From positions 25,599 to 89,598 of the forward strand of contig JAEZEZ010000090.1 in the NCBI GenBank assembly GCA_023432855.1: a stretch of DNA of 64,000 bases. The letters run 5' to 3'. The notes beneath the pieces are model-generated. The model ran no database searches. It was not told the DNA's origin and worked only from the letters and a program-made list of their open reading frames with translations. Within the stretch, counting starts at the first letter, position 1. Each line of letters opens with the position of its first letter. Source of the DNA: Pseudomonadota bacterium (GTDB taxonomy: Bacteria; Pseudomonadota; Alphaproteobacteria; Caulobacterales; Caulobacteraceae). Made by a program: the position numbers and the translations under genes. Positions 1 through 8,838 of the stretch are shown in pieces.

Positions 1-18
1 GGCGGTCGCGTGTTCCAT
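1..18 (-). CDS. Possible 5' end of a gene leaving the window
   Basis: An ATG at position 18 on the minus strand is preceded by GGGAGG about six bases upstream, a good ribosome binding site, and reads M-E-H-A-T-A to the window edge. Nothing else of the gene is visible, so no product can be proposed. The 170 bases between it and the tRNA gene hold no other feature that I can support. Confidence 0.3.
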
Positions 19-188
19 GGGCAGCCTCCCGCACCGGCGCGGAGGGTTCATCACGCCGCGCCTGGCTGCACACTTGGGGACTTGAGCGCGTCGCGGGAAC
101 GTGACTGATCGCCGCTACCCCATCCGGGTCAGGCGCCAGCGCCCTCGTGACCGGGGCTGAGGATCGATTCTGCGGAAGGGGAGGAAGA

Positions 189-264
189 TGGTGCCTGGGG
201 GCGGATTCGAACCACCGACACGCGGATTTTCAATCCGCTGCTCTACCAACTGAGCTACCCAGGC
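189..264 (-). tRNA. tRNA-Phe (GAA)
   Basis: The reverse strand folds into a standard 76-base cloverleaf. The acceptor stem GCCTGGG pairs with CCCAGGC, the anticodon stem GCGGA/TCCGC closes the loop TTGAAAA with anticodon GAA, the T arm contains GGTTCGAATCC, and the 3' CCA is encoded. The 114 bases between it and the next call at 379 hold nothing I can identify. Confidence 0.97.
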
Positions 265-378
265 GCCGGGCTCGGCCACAGGGCCGCCGCCGCGAGAGGG
301 GCGTCTATAGGCGAGCCGACTTTGGCTGTCCAGAGATTGCCGCAACGGCGTCGCAGCCCGCCGCGGCGAGCCCCTCGA

Positions 379-621
379 TCACGGCTGCGTGCGGGGCTCC
401 TCGACCTCGCCGCCGTCGCGATCCAGCGCCAGGGAGCCGCTGTCGCTCTGGGCGAAGACGCGCGTACGACGCCCTTCGCCGCGAAGGCAGGCCGCCAGCT
501 GGCGAGCCACCTCCAGCGCGGCGGCGCGCGAGCCGAATCCGCTGCTTGGCCGAGCCGGCCGCACAACCTTCCACGCGTCTCCCGCGCCGATGACGAAGAT
601 GTTGTGGGCGTCGTCCCGCAT
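379..621 (-). CDS. Small hypothetical protein, DUF2188-like pattern
   Basis: An 80-residue frame beginning MRDDAHNIFVIG. It reads as a short two-strand region with a central Trp (GDAWKVVRP), then a helix rich in Ala and Arg (ALEVARQLAACL), then further strands. This resembles small DUF2188-type proteins, but I do not recognise a specific family. The frame extends upstream to a GTG at 636; the ATG at 621 was preferred because the residues after it look conserved in style. No strong ribosome binding site precedes either start. It sits alone between the tRNA and yacG on the same strand. The reality of the gene is moderately likely. Confidence 0.5.
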   Translation of the reverse strand: MRDDAHNIFVIGAGDAWKVVRPARPSSGFGSRAAALEVARQLAACLRGEGRRTRVFAQSDSGSLALDRDGGEVEEPRTQP

Positions 622-700
622 GTGACTGTTGAACACCCGCGCTCGGCGAACGCCATTCGCATTTGTTAACCAGAGCCCGCGGCCGAACGCCCCAAGCGGG

Positions 701-877
701 TCAACCTTCGTCGGCCCCCGGCTCGTCGGACGGTCTCTCCGGGTCCTCGATCACCGGAATGGCGTAGCGGCCGCTGAACCACCTCTGCAAGTCCAGGTCG
801 GCGCAGCGCCGCGAGCAGAAAGGCCGATAGTCGGTCGAAGCCAGACCCTTCCGGCAGATGGGACAGGAAGCGCTCAT
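701..877 (-). CDS. yacG: DNA gyrase inhibitor YacG
   Basis: A 58-residue zinc protein. YacG binds GyrB and inhibits gyrase in E. coli. The four zinc ligands are visible as CPIC at residues 5-8 and FCSRRC at residues 20-25, followed by the family's DLDLQRWFSGRYAIP segment (residues 27-41) and an acidic tail. Its ATG overlaps the stop of the RNase E/G-family gene (ATGA), so the two are translationally coupled. It is the last gene of the infA-maf-RNase-yacG block, a common alphaproteobacterial arrangement. The length is typical of the family. Confidence 0.95.
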   Translation of the reverse strand: MSASCPICRKGLASTDYRPFCSRRCADLDLQRWFSGRYAIPVIEDPERPSDEPGADEG

Positions 878-1890
878 CGCGGTTGTATATGGGACTCCAA
901 ACGGCCTCTTCCAGCTTCGGCAGCAACCCCGAAACGGGGCCCCAGCTGGCGCACAAGGGGATCCAGCTCGGCCGCCACCTCTGGCGCGCAGACGCAGACC
1001 AGCCGCGCGCCCGGGTCTACCCGGCCTTCCCGTTCAAGAGCGCGCACAAGCCGCTGGGCGACGGACCGGATCGTCGGCGCGCCGTCGTCGCCGAGCAGGC
1101 GTTCGGCTACGGGCGTCTCGCCCCAGGGCCGGGCGACCTCGAGCAAGCCGAGGCGGCTGATCCCGGCGATCACGACGCCCGGCTGGTCCGGCGCAAAGGC
1201 TTCGCTCGCTGCGCCGAGAATCTCCGAATGTTCGGACGCCTTGCCGATGAGGTCCATCACCGAAAGACCGCCGAGGCCTTTCAGCCGCAGCAACCTCGCA
1301 GCCTCGCGCACGGCGCGGCGGTTCGCATCGAGAATGGCCCGCTTGCCGGCTTCGGCCCTGGCGAAGTCCACATCCACCGCTGTCAGCCCGCGCGTGCGCT
1401 CGATGCACAGGGAAAGGCCTCCGGAGAGCAGGTGTGTCTGCGCCAGCGCCTCCTCTTCCGCCACGTCGGCAGCCTCGCGCGCAGCGGGCCCCAGCACGAT
1501 CCCGGACTCGGGCGCAAATGCCTGCAGCCGCGCCTGCATATCCTGCGCCGGCCGCACGCGTCCGACCGCGCCCGCTCCGGCTCCGCGCCGGCGGAGGAGC
1601 GGGCCTTTCCCGGCCCGCGCCTCAGCCGTGACTTCGACTTCCACCATCGCCCCCTCGGAAGGGCGCGCGCCGGCTTCGGCCGCCATCAGCCCGGGCGGCC
1701 CCTCATCCAACACCACGAAGAAGCCGCGGAACCCCGGCGCCGAGCTTCCCACGCGGCCGGCCCAGATGTCCCCCAGCCGGGGACGGTCGGGCTCGCCCTC
1801 GCGTTCGATCAGCAGGCGTTCCGGCTTTCCGTCCAGTACGACGACGCCGCGGCGTTCGCCGGGGCAGACGTCGAGGAACAGGCTTCTCAT
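874..1890 (-). CDS. RNase E/G-family ribonuclease, short form
   Basis: A 338-residue member of the RNase E/G family, endoribonucleases that process rRNA and mRNA. An S1-like RNA-binding segment lies at about residues 35-70 (GDIWAGRVGS). The catalytic core shows the family pattern GGLSLCIERTRGLTAVDVD, with the acidic VDVD motif, and later GLGGLSVMDLI. It is shorter than canonical RNase G (about 490 residues) and lacks the CPxC zinc-link, so it may not form the usual tetramer. The ATG at 1890 follows GGAGAGGG by two bases, and that sequence is the 3' arm of a hairpin. The gene follows maf across a repeat-filled gap and overlaps yacG. The family call is firm; the exact role is not. Confidence 0.85.
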   Translation of the reverse strand: MRSLFLDVCPGERRGVVVLDGKPERLLIEREGEPDRPRLGDIWAGRVGSSAPGFRGFFVVLDEGPPGLMAAEAGARPSEGAMVEVEVTAEARAGKGPLLRRRGAGAGAVGRVRPAQDMQARLQAFAPESGIVLGPAAREAADVAEEEALAQTHLLSGGLSLCIERTRGLTAVDVDFARAEAGKRAILDANRRAVREAARLLRLKGLGGLSVMDLIGKASEHSEILGAASEAFAPDQPGVVIAGISRLGLLEVARPWGETPVAERLLGDDGAPTIRSVAQRLVRALEREGRVDPGARLVCVCAPEVAAELDPLVRQLGPRFGVAAEAGRGRLESHIQPR

Positions 1891-2086
1891 CGCCCTCTCC
1901 GTTGTGGAGAGGGAAAACCCGGCGTGCCGAAGCGGCCAGCGGCCCCCCGGGCCCAGGCCGGCGGGACTGGGAGAAGCGCGCCCGTGGCCAGGGTCGCGGT
2001 CTCGCCTTGTCCTCCCGCGCACGGATCGCCTTCGCCTCCGCGCCTCCGATGCGCGGCGCGCTCCTTTCCCCCCAAGGGGAAGGAGA
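1891..2086. repeat. Palindromic repeat element between maf and the RNase gene
   Basis: This 196-base gap is flanked by two hairpins. At 1893-1913 CCCTCTCC and GGAGAGGG form a perfect 8-bp stem with a 5-base loop. At 2061-2085 CTCCTTTCCC pairs with GGGGAAGGAG (10 bp, one wobble). Such C/T-rich palindromes resemble dispersed repetitive palindromic elements of high-GC alphaproteobacteria. A similar unit appears at 43689-43875. No reading frame in the gap looks real. Confidence 0.55.
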
Positions 2087-2665
2087 TCATCCTCGCCATC
2101 CGAGGCCTTCGAGCAGGCTGCGCGTCTCATACAGGGGCAGTCCGACCACGCCGGTGTAGCTGCCGTTGAGGTGGCGGACGAACGCGCCGGCCAGGCCCTG
2201 GATGGCGTACCCTCCTGCCTTTCCCTCCCATTCTCCGCTGGCGAGGTAGGCATCGATCTCCTGGGCGGAGAGCCGCTTGAAGGCGACGGTCGTCTCCGAC
2301 AGGCGCGAGGCCTCCCGGCCGTCCGGCGCCGCCACCGCGACCCCTGTGAGCACCCTGTGGTTTCGGCCCGACAGCAGCTCGAGGAAGCGCCGCGCTTCGG
2401 CCTCGTCGGCCGCCTTCTCCAACAGCCGCCGGCCGACGGCCACCACGGTGTCCGCGGCGAGGACATAGCTTCCCGGCGCGTTGACGGCTCCCGCACGCGC
2501 CTTTTCCCGCGCCAGCCTCGTAGCCAGCCGGCGCGGCGTTTCCTTTTTCAGGGGCGTTTCGTCGATGTCCGTGGGGGCGACGTGGTCCGGGACAACGCCG
2601 ATGCGGCTGAGAAGCTCAAGCCGGCGCGGGCTCGCGCTGGCGAGCACCAGGGGCGTTCTGTCCAA
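2087..2665 (-). CDS. maf: Maf/septum-formation nucleotide pyrophosphatase
   Basis: A 192-residue Maf-family protein, a house-cleaning pyrophosphatase acting on non-canonical or pyrimidine nucleoside triphosphates. The N-terminal signature is LASASPRRLELL (residues 7-18). The central LAADTVVAVGRRLLEKA and GRNHRVLTGVAV motifs and the C-terminal GGYAIQGLAGAFV motif with the NGSYTGVVGLPLYET end are all present. It starts ten bases after the stop of infA on the same strand. The length is that of the family. Which Maf subfamily (7-methyl-GTP, dTTP/UTP) cannot be settled by eye. Confidence 0.95.
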   Translation of the reverse strand: MDRTPLVLASASPRRLELLSRIGVVPDHVAPTDIDETPLKKETPRRLATRLAREKARAGAVNAPGSYVLAADTVVAVGRRLLEKAADEAEARRFLELLSGRNHRVLTGVAVAAPDGREASRLSETTVAFKRLSAQEIDAYLASGEWEGKAGGYAIQGLAGAFVRHLNGSYTGVVGLPLYETRSLLEGLGWRG

Positions 2666-2675
2666 GATTGGGGCC

Positions 2676-2894
2676 TTACTTGAAGCGATAGGTGATCCGC
2701 CCTTTGGTCAGATCATAGGGCGTCATCTCGACCAGCACCTTGTCTCCGGCCAGCACCCGAATGCGGTTCTTCCGCATCTTGCCCGCCGTGTGGGCGATGA
2801 TCTCGTGGTCGTTCTCGAGTTTCACCCGAAAGGTCGCGTTGGGCAGCAGTTCGCTGACCACCCCAGGAAACTCGAGCAGCTCTTCTTTCGCCAT
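2676..2894 (-). CDS. infA: Translation initiation factor IF-1
   Basis: A 72-residue OB-fold protein that binds the ribosomal A site during initiation. The sequence runs from MAKEELLEFPGVV through LPNATFRVKLEN, AHTAGKMRKNRIRVLAGDKV and ends DLTKGRITYRFK, matching IF-1 over its full length. It is the first gene of the minus-strand infA-maf-RNase-yacG cluster. The 150 bases upstream hold no gene; they contain a run of GC-rich alternating sequence (about 2975-3010) and presumably the promoter. Confidence 0.98.
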   Translation of the reverse strand: MAKEELLEFPGVVSELLPNATFRVKLENDHEIIAHTAGKMRKNRIRVLAGDKVLVEMTPYDLTKGRITYRFK

Positions 2895-3044
2895 ATGGCC
2901 TCACGTTGAATACGCAGACGGCCCGCGCACAGGCGAGCCGTCAACCACGCATCACTATGGCATGGATCGCGATTCCGCGCGAGCGCGCACGCGCGGGTGC
3001 GCGCATGCTAGATTTCGGTTTCCGCGGTGGGATTGGATCGAACG

Positions 3045-3509
3045 ATGTGGCCGAAACTGGTGGCGATCCTGGCGGGCGCCGTCCTCGTCGCCGACGGGAC
3101 ACTCGCTTCCGAACGACCGGAAATCGACCAGGTCGCGTGGATGGCCGGGGACCGCCTCCACACGGCGGGAAATCAGACCGTCCATGAGACCTGGATCGGT
3201 CCGGCCGGGGGCATGCTGCTGGGCATGACGCTGACCGCCTCCGGCGACGGCCGGCCCGCCGCCTTCGAATATGCGCGCATAGCCGCCGACGGCGCCGGCG
3301 AGCTCGTGTTCTACGCGCAGCCGTCGGGCGGGCCAACCGTGGCCTTTCCCATTTCGAGCTGGGACGGAAATCGCGTGGTGTTCGAAAATCCCCAGCACGA
3401 TTTCCCTCAGCGGGTCATCTACTGGAACAAGGGCGGCGGCGTGGTCGGCGCCAGGATCGAGGGCGTCATCGGCGGCGAGGCGCGGTCGATTGAGTGGGAA
3501 TACCGCTAG
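3045..3509 (+). CDS. Secreted DUF6265-type protein
   Basis: A 154-residue protein with a short signal peptide (MWPKLVAILAGAVLVADG, residues 1-18) and a beta-rich body. WMAGDRLHT, ETWIGPAGGMLLGMT, FENPQHDFPQRVIYW and the C-terminal IEWEYR are typical of DUF6265 proteins, which have no established function. A GTG at 3027 is in frame, but the ATG at 3045 gives the better signal peptide. Its 3' end overlaps the convergent GNAT gene by 44 bases. The lone plus-strand gene interrupts an otherwise minus-strand block. Confidence 0.7.
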   Translation: MWPKLVAILAGAVLVADGTLASERPEIDQVAWMAGDRLHTAGNQTVHETWIGPAGGMLLGMTLTASGDGRPAAFEYARIAADGAGELVFYAQPSGGPTVAFPISSWDGNRVVFENPQHDFPQRVIYWNKGGGVVGARIEGVIGGEARSIEWEYR

Positions 3510-3969
3510 CGCCTCTCCCGTCGGAGCGCGGACTACCGAGCTGCTTCTGCAGCCACACCGACAGCCCATCGACGCCGCTGACCTGAAAGCCCTGCCGCTG
3601 GTAGAAGCGAACCGCCCGCTCATTGACCTGCCGCGTGCGCACGCGCAGCGCGCTCAGGCCCTGCGCCCGCCCTGCCGCCTCCAGGCCCGCCAGCACGGCC
3701 GCCCCGACGCCGACGCCGGACCTGGAAGCAAACATCCGCTTCACCTCGCCGACGCCCGGCTCCAGCGGCCGCAGGGCGCCGCAACCCACGGCGCGGCCAT
3801 CTATGCGCGCGATCAGGAAGACGTGGCCGGGCTCGTCGCGCCAGTCGGCGAAGCCCGCCCGGCCATCCGACCCGGTCAGGCTTTCGAGCTGTCTCGACAG
3901 GGCTTCGAGCAGATCGCGAGCTTCGGGGCGCAGGGGATGGGAGGCTTCGACGACGACGCCGGGCGCCAT
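3466..3969 (-). CDS. GNAT family N-acetyltransferase
   Basis: A 167-residue GNAT acetyltransferase using acetyl-CoA; the acceptor is unknown. The core shows HVFLIARIDGRAVGCGALRP, then EVKRMFASRSGVGVGAAVL, where GVGVGAA replaces the usual Q/RxxGxG/A acetyl-CoA loop, then the C-terminal signature NERAVRFYQRQGFQ. It begins four bases after the stop of the UPF0262 gene, so it is the last gene of the murA operon. The tail beyond about residue 146 overlaps the opposite gene and may be variable. Confidence 0.85.
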   Translation of the reverse strand: MAPGVVVEASHPLRPEARDLLEALSRQLESLTGSDGRAGFADWRDEPGHVFLIARIDGRAVGCGALRPLEPGVGEVKRMFASRSGVGVGAAVLAGLEAAGRAQGLSALRVRTRQVNERAVRFYQRQGFQVSGVDGLSVWLQKQLGSPRSDGRGASGIPTQSTAPRRR

Positions 3970-3973
3970 CCTC

Positions 3974-4438
3974 CTACCCCCGCTTCTGCAGCGCGTTGAC
4001 CAGGGTGAACAGTCGACGCGCGGTCTCGTGGTCGAGTTCGATCTTGCCGTCGAGACGGGTCTTGAGCAGTTCCGCCCCTTCGTTGTGAAGACCCCGCCGG
4101 CCCATATCGATCGCCTCGATCTGGGCGGGCGAGGAACCGCGCACGGCCTCGTAATAGCTTTCGCACACGATCTGATAGTCGCGCAGGACGCCGCGGAACG
4201 GAGTCAGGGACAGCATGTGCCTGCGAGCGTAGGCGGGCCCCTCGACGTCGAACACGAGCCGGTTCTCTTCGCAGCCCAGCAAGAGGGCGTAGGGCCCACG
4301 CTCCGCCCCTGCAGGCCGGAAGCTGTTCTTTTCCATCAGGTCGAAGATGGCGACCTGGCGCTCGTGCTCGATTTCGGGGGATCCCGCGACCAGGGTCTGC
4401 CCGTCGAGCGAGACCTTCGACAGGCGATGGTCGCTCAT
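3974..4438 (-). CDS. UPF0262 family protein
   Basis: A 154-residue protein of the uncharacterised UPF0262 family, which is conserved in alphaproteobacteria beside hisD/murA and infA. Recognisable stretches are IEHERQVAIFDLMEKNSFRP (residues 22-41), FDVEGPAYARRHMLSLTPFR, YYEAVRGSSPAQIEAIDMGR and ARRLFTLVNALQKRG. Its ATG overlaps the preceding stop (ATGA), so translation is coupled. The molecular function of the family is unknown. Confidence 0.92.
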   Translation of the reverse strand: MSDHRLSKVSLDGQTLVAGSPEIEHERQVAIFDLMEKNSFRPAGAERGPYALLLGCEENRLVFDVEGPAYARRHMLSLTPFRGVLRDYQIVCESYYEAVRGSSPAQIEAIDMGRRGLHNEGAELLKTRLDGKIELDHETARRLFTLVNALQKRG

Positions 4439-4914
4439 CCCTGCAGCCGCCCGTCGACCCAGACCCGTCCGCCCAGATCCTCGATCTCGTAGCGGAACCA
4501 GCGGACGCCGCGGCGCCGCCACGTCTCGCGGTAGCGGCGCTCGCTGAGCACGCGGTGAGGGGCGCCATCCTCCATGACCTGGGTGCGATCCCACCGTTGG
4601 GCGTACCAGACGTCCACCGCGCCGTCCCTCCGGCGCTCGAGACGCTCGACCGTCGCCTCGATTAGGTGTGTCTGCTGCACGCCCTCCCATCCGCGCAGGA
4701 CCTCTTCACGCACCTGCTGACGATCCGCCGCCATGGCGCCGCCGCGCAGTTCGAGGTCCGGAGGGACGACCTCCATGTAGTCGCCGATGTCCTCGGCGCG
4801 GATGGCTTCGTGCACCCGCAGGATCTCGCTCTCGATCTGCCAGCGCAGCTCGTCGGGACAGGCCCAGGCGATCAGGCCGAACGCGGTGACGGCGACCAGG
4901 AGGGCGCGTTTCAT
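4435..4914 (-). CDS. Exported NTF2-like hypothetical protein
   Basis: A 159-residue protein with an N-terminal hydrophobic segment (MKRALLVAVTAFGLIAWA) that looks like a signal peptide; the Cys at residue 19 does not fit a good lipobox. The body (IRAEDIGDYMEVVPPDLELR, DGAVDVWYAQRWDR, RYRETWRRRGVRWFRYEIED) reads like an NTF2/SnoaL-type fold. It overlaps DUF2948 upstream and UPF0262 downstream by four bases each. It occupies the place where hisD commonly sits in related genomes. Confidence 0.7.
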   Translation of the reverse strand: MKRALLVAVTAFGLIAWACPDELRWQIESEILRVHEAIRAEDIGDYMEVVPPDLELRGGAMAADRQQVREEVLRGWEGVQQTHLIEATVERLERRRDGAVDVWYAQRWDRTQVMEDGAPHRVLSERRYRETWRRRGVRWFRYEIEDLGGRVWVDGRLQG

Positions 4915-5357
4915 GCCGGGGCCTCGTCGTCATGGCGGGGTTCTGCGCGGGCCGGCCAGGCATCGGTGAGGTCGGCAAGCACCACGTCGATGCATTCCAC
5001 TTCGACGCGCAGGTCGGCCCCTCCCGCGAATTCGAAGACGACGGCCCCGCCCGGCGCCTCCCCGGGTTCGAAAACCACGGCCAGCAGCTCGACCACCGCG
5101 CGCTTCGCATCCCGGCGGAGTCGGCGCGACTTGACGGACAGCACGCCGCCGAGCTGGATGGCGGAGCGCACGCGCTGGCGTTCGCCGTCGGCCTCCCAGC
5201 GATAGCGGTTGAGCGCGATGGTCAGGCGGCGGGCGCCGGGCTCCCACAGGATGTCCCCGACCTTGGCGATCGCGTCCTGGAGGGCGGCGGAGACGACGCG
5301 GAGGTCGGCCTCGTCCTCGGCCAGCAGCTTCAGCGGTCCGCTCGCGCCCTGGGCCAC
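4911..5357 (-). CDS. DUF2948 family protein
   Basis: A 148-residue protein of DUF2948, a family found almost only in alphaproteobacteria next to murA. Characteristic stretches are LKLLAEDEADLRVVSAALQD (residues 9-28), RRLTIALNRYRWE and the tail FAGGADLRVEVECIDVVLAD. It starts three bases after the murA stop and its own stop overlaps the next ATG (ATGA). No biochemical function is known. Confidence 0.93.
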   Translation of the reverse strand: MAQGASGPLKLLAEDEADLRVVSAALQDAIAKVGDILWEPGARRLTIALNRYRWEADGERQRVRSAIQLGGVLSVKSRRLRRDAKRAVVELLAVVFEPGEAPGGAVVFEFAGGADLRVEVECIDVVLADLTDAWPARAEPRHDDEAPA

Positions 5358-5359
5358 CG

Positions 5360-6646
5360 TCAGTGCTCCTCGACCTCGCCCTTGATCCTGCGCACCCGGG
5401 CCCCGCAGGCCCCGAGCTTTTCTTCCAGGCGCTCGAAGCCGCGGTCCAGGTGATAGACCCGGTTCACCACGGTTTCACCCCTGGCGGCAAGTCCGGCGAT
5501 CACCAGACTGACCGAGGCCCGCAGATCGGTCGCCATGACCTCGGCGCCGTGCAGTTCCTCGACGCCGCGGACCCGCGCCTCGCCGCCGTGGACGGTTATG
5601 TCGGCGCCCAGTCTCGCCAGCTCAGGCGCATGCATGAAGCGGTTCTCGAAGATGGTCTCGCGGATTACGCTTTCCCCGCGCGCCGTGGTCATCAGCGCCA
5701 TGAACTGAGCCTGCAGATCCGTGGCGAAACCCGGATAGACCTCGGTCGTGATGTCGACCGCCTCCAGCCGCGACCCGTTGCGCCTGATGTCGAGGCCGTC
5801 TTCCGTCGGCGTCACGTCGCAGCCCGCCTCGCGCAGCTTGTCCCACAAGGCCTCGAGGAAATTCGAGCGAGTGTTGGTTAGGCGGACCTCACCCCCGGCC
5901 ATGGCGGCGGCGACGGCATAGGTGCCCGTTTCGATGCGATCGGGGATGACCGACCAGTCGGCGCCGTGGAGGCGGCCGACGCCTCGAATGGTGATCGTCG
6001 ACGTGCCCGCGCCCTCGACCCGGGCCCCCATGGCGTTGAGGCACAGGGCGAGATCCTCGATTTCGGGTTCGCACGCGCAGTTGGTCAGCACCGTCTCGCC
6101 GTCGGCGAGCACCGCCGCCAGCAGGGCGTGCTCCGTGGCGCCGACCGACACCACCGGAAAGGCGATCTCGGCCCCACGCAGACCGCGCGGCGCCTGGGCG
6201 TAGACGTAGCCCTCGTGCATGTCGATGACCGCGCCGAGCGCCTCGAGCGACTTGAGATGCAGGTCCACGGGACGCGCGCCGATGGTGCATCCCCCGGGAA
6301 GACTGACCTTCGCATGGCCGGTGCGCGCCAGCAGCGGCCCCAGCACGTTGAAGGATGCGCGCATCTGCCGGACCAGGTCGTATGGGGCGAAGGAGCTGAC
6401 GATCTCCGCGCCGTGCAGCAGGCTTTCGGGTCCGTCGGGGCCCTCGCTCTCGGTGATCTCCACGCCCAGGCGGCGAAGCAGACGGCCCAGGAAGCGGGTG
6501 TCGGCCAGGCGCGGCATGTTGGTCAGGCGCAGCGGCTCGGAAGTGAGCAGGCTCGCGGCCATCAGCTTGATGGCCGAGTTCTTGGCGCCGCTGATGGGGA
6601 TTTCTCCCTCCAGCCGGGCGCCGCCCTCAATGGCGATGCGGTCCAA
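5360..6646 (-). CDS. murA: UDP-N-acetylglucosamine 1-carboxyvinyltransferase
   Basis: A 428-residue MurA, which transfers enolpyruvate from PEP to UDP-GlcNAc, the first committed step of peptidoglycan synthesis, in the cytosol. Lys22-Asn23 lie in ISGAKNSAIKLMAASLL, and the active-site Cys120 in PGGCTIGARPVDLH is the target of fosfomycin. The start is a TTG at 6646 preceded by GAGGAGGG; no ATG gives the conserved MDRIAIEGG start. It heads a five-gene operon with DUF2948, an NTF2-like protein, UPF0262 and a GNAT enzyme. Confidence 0.97.
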   Translation of the reverse strand: MDRIAIEGGARLEGEIPISGAKNSAIKLMAASLLTSEPLRLTNMPRLADTRFLGRLLRRLGVEITESEGPDGPESLLHGAEIVSSFAPYDLVRQMRASFNVLGPLLARTGHAKVSLPGGCTIGARPVDLHLKSLEALGAVIDMHEGYVYAQAPRGLRGAEIAFPVVSVGATEHALLAAVLADGETVLTNCACEPEIEDLALCLNAMGARVEGAGTSTITIRGVGRLHGADWSVIPDRIETGTYAVAAAMAGGEVRLTNTRSNFLEALWDKLREAGCDVTPTEDGLDIRRNGSRLEAVDITTEVYPGFATDLQAQFMALMTTARGESVIRETIFENRFMHAPELARLGADITVHGGEARVRGVEELHGAEVMATDLRASVSLVIAGLAARGETVVNRVYHLDRGFERLEEKLGACGARVRRIKGEVEEH

Positions 6647-6742
6647 ATGCCCTCCTCGAACGGGCGTCCGGCCCTCGAAAAAAAACGAGCGGCTATCTAG
6701 CGCGGGGGCCTCGCCCCGTAAAAGGGAAGATTGCGCGCGCGA

Positions 6743-6880
6743 TCAGCCTTCGGATCCAGCCGGCCGGGCCGGCGGCCCCTTGCGCCGCCGCAGATTGGCG
6801 CGCAGCGCCGCCGCCAGCTTCGCCTCGCGTTCCGTCTTGGCGGCGTCGGCCGCAGGTTTGTTTTCGGGGGGCTTGTTCAC
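6743..6880 (-). CDS. Small basic hypothetical protein upstream of murA
   Basis: A 45-residue frame from a GTG at 6880. It reads VNKPPENKPAADAAKTEREA then KLAAALRANLRRRKGPPARP. Short proteins with the ExRLAAALRANLRRRK pattern commonly lie next to murA in alphaproteobacteria, which supports this being real. It is disordered, then a short Arg-rich helix; a nucleic-acid or ribosome association is conceivable but not shown. No strong ribosome binding site is visible. The 96 bases to murA contain a run of eight A residues and presumably a promoter. Confidence 0.7.
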   Translation of the reverse strand: MNKPPENKPAADAAKTEREAKLAAALRANLRRRKGPPARPAGSEG

Positions 6881-6977
6881 GGCCCGGAATTGACGCGAAT
6901 GGCCCTCGCGACGTCAAGCCGCGCATTTTCCCCTTCACGCGCCGCGTTTCATTGGCTATCAGGCGCGCCTCTCAGTT

Positions 6978-7052
<75 letters not shown>

Positions 7053-7083
7053 CTTTCCCCTCACGCCACAGACGCGGCCCCGC

Positions 7084-7111
7084 GGCCTTCGCCCGCCGGG
7101 CGAGGGCCTTT
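7084..7111 (+). terminator. Intrinsic terminator of tRNA-Thr
   Basis: GGCCTTCGCCC pairs with GGGCGAGGGCC through 11 base pairs (one wobble) around a 3-base loop, followed directly by TTT. It begins 31 bases after the tRNA 3' end and precedes the next gene. Confidence 0.85.
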
Positions 7112-7163
7112 CAATCGCCCGCATTCGTCGGTTAGCGTCGCGCACCCGCGTTTCGGAGATCCC

Positions 7164-7706
7164 ATGCGCATCCTGATAGTCGCCGCAGCCCTCGCCGCGG
7201 CCTCCCCCGCCGCCGCGTTCAGCGCCCAGGCGCCCCGGCCCGGCGAGGCCGCCACGCCCTCGACCCCTGCCCCCGCTTCTCCCACCGCCGCGCAGCCGAC
7301 GCCGGAAGCCCCCCGTTCGCTGGCGGACAAGATCACGCCGGGCGCCGAGCGGTGCAGCTGGCTGATCCGCACGAACGGGAAGCTGGAAAAGAACGACGCG
7401 CCCGACCTCGACCTGATCCGCACCACGGCGGCGCTGACCCCGCCCGCGGGTCCCGGGAAACTGGAAGGCGTCTACTGCGAACGTGATTCGATGGCGCCGG
7501 GCGAGCATGACGACCGGGTGCCGCTGCAACTCGGCGTGCCGCTGTTCCTGAACGGGCCGACAGGCATGACCACGGTGTCGCTGAAGGACGGCCGCTTCAA
7601 CATCGCCTACTCGAAGGGGGCCACGCTGAGCGAGACGCTTCAGCAGGCCGTGCGCAACGTCGTGCTGCGCTGGGAGTATCGGGCGGCCAACCAGACCCCG
7701 CGCTGA
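7164..7706 (+). CDS. Exported hypothetical protein with Pro/Ala-rich linker
   Basis: A 180-residue protein with a clear signal peptide (MRILIVAAALAAASPAAAFS) followed by a Pro/Ala/Thr-rich low-complexity stretch (about residues 22-50) and a compact C-terminal domain with two Cys (ERCSWLIRTNG, EGVYCERDSM), perhaps one disulfide. The end is EWEYRAAN-like: VVLRWEYRAANQTPR. The ATG at 7164 follows GGAG; the frame stays open upstream through the tRNA, so the earlier start is rejected. No family is recognised. Periplasmic location is inferred. Confidence 0.75.
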   Translation: MRILIVAAALAAASPAAAFSAQAPRPGEAATPSTPAPASPTAAQPTPEAPRSLADKITPGAERCSWLIRTNGKLEKNDAPDLDLIRTTAALTPPAGPGKLEGVYCERDSMAPGEHDDRVPLQLGVPLFLNGPTGMTTVSLKDGRFNIAYSKGATLSETLQQAVRNVVLRWEYRAANQTPR

Positions 7707-7739
7707 CGCCGGGAGGCGCCGCGCGCCACGGACGCCTAC

Positions 7740-8750
<1,011 letters not shown>

Positions 8751-8838
8751 GGCGGCGTCACACGGCCTCTCGCGCCGCACGACGGAAGCCCTATGATGCG
8801 GCCGCGGCGAACCGGCCGCGTCACGCGACCTTCCCGAG

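Noticed and set aside
629..2683. Plus-strand frame of 684 codons opposite maf and the RNase gene
   Set aside because: It is an antisense shadow in GC-rich DNA: its residues are Arg/Pro/Ser-rich with no motif, while the minus strand encodes recognisable Maf and RNase E/G.
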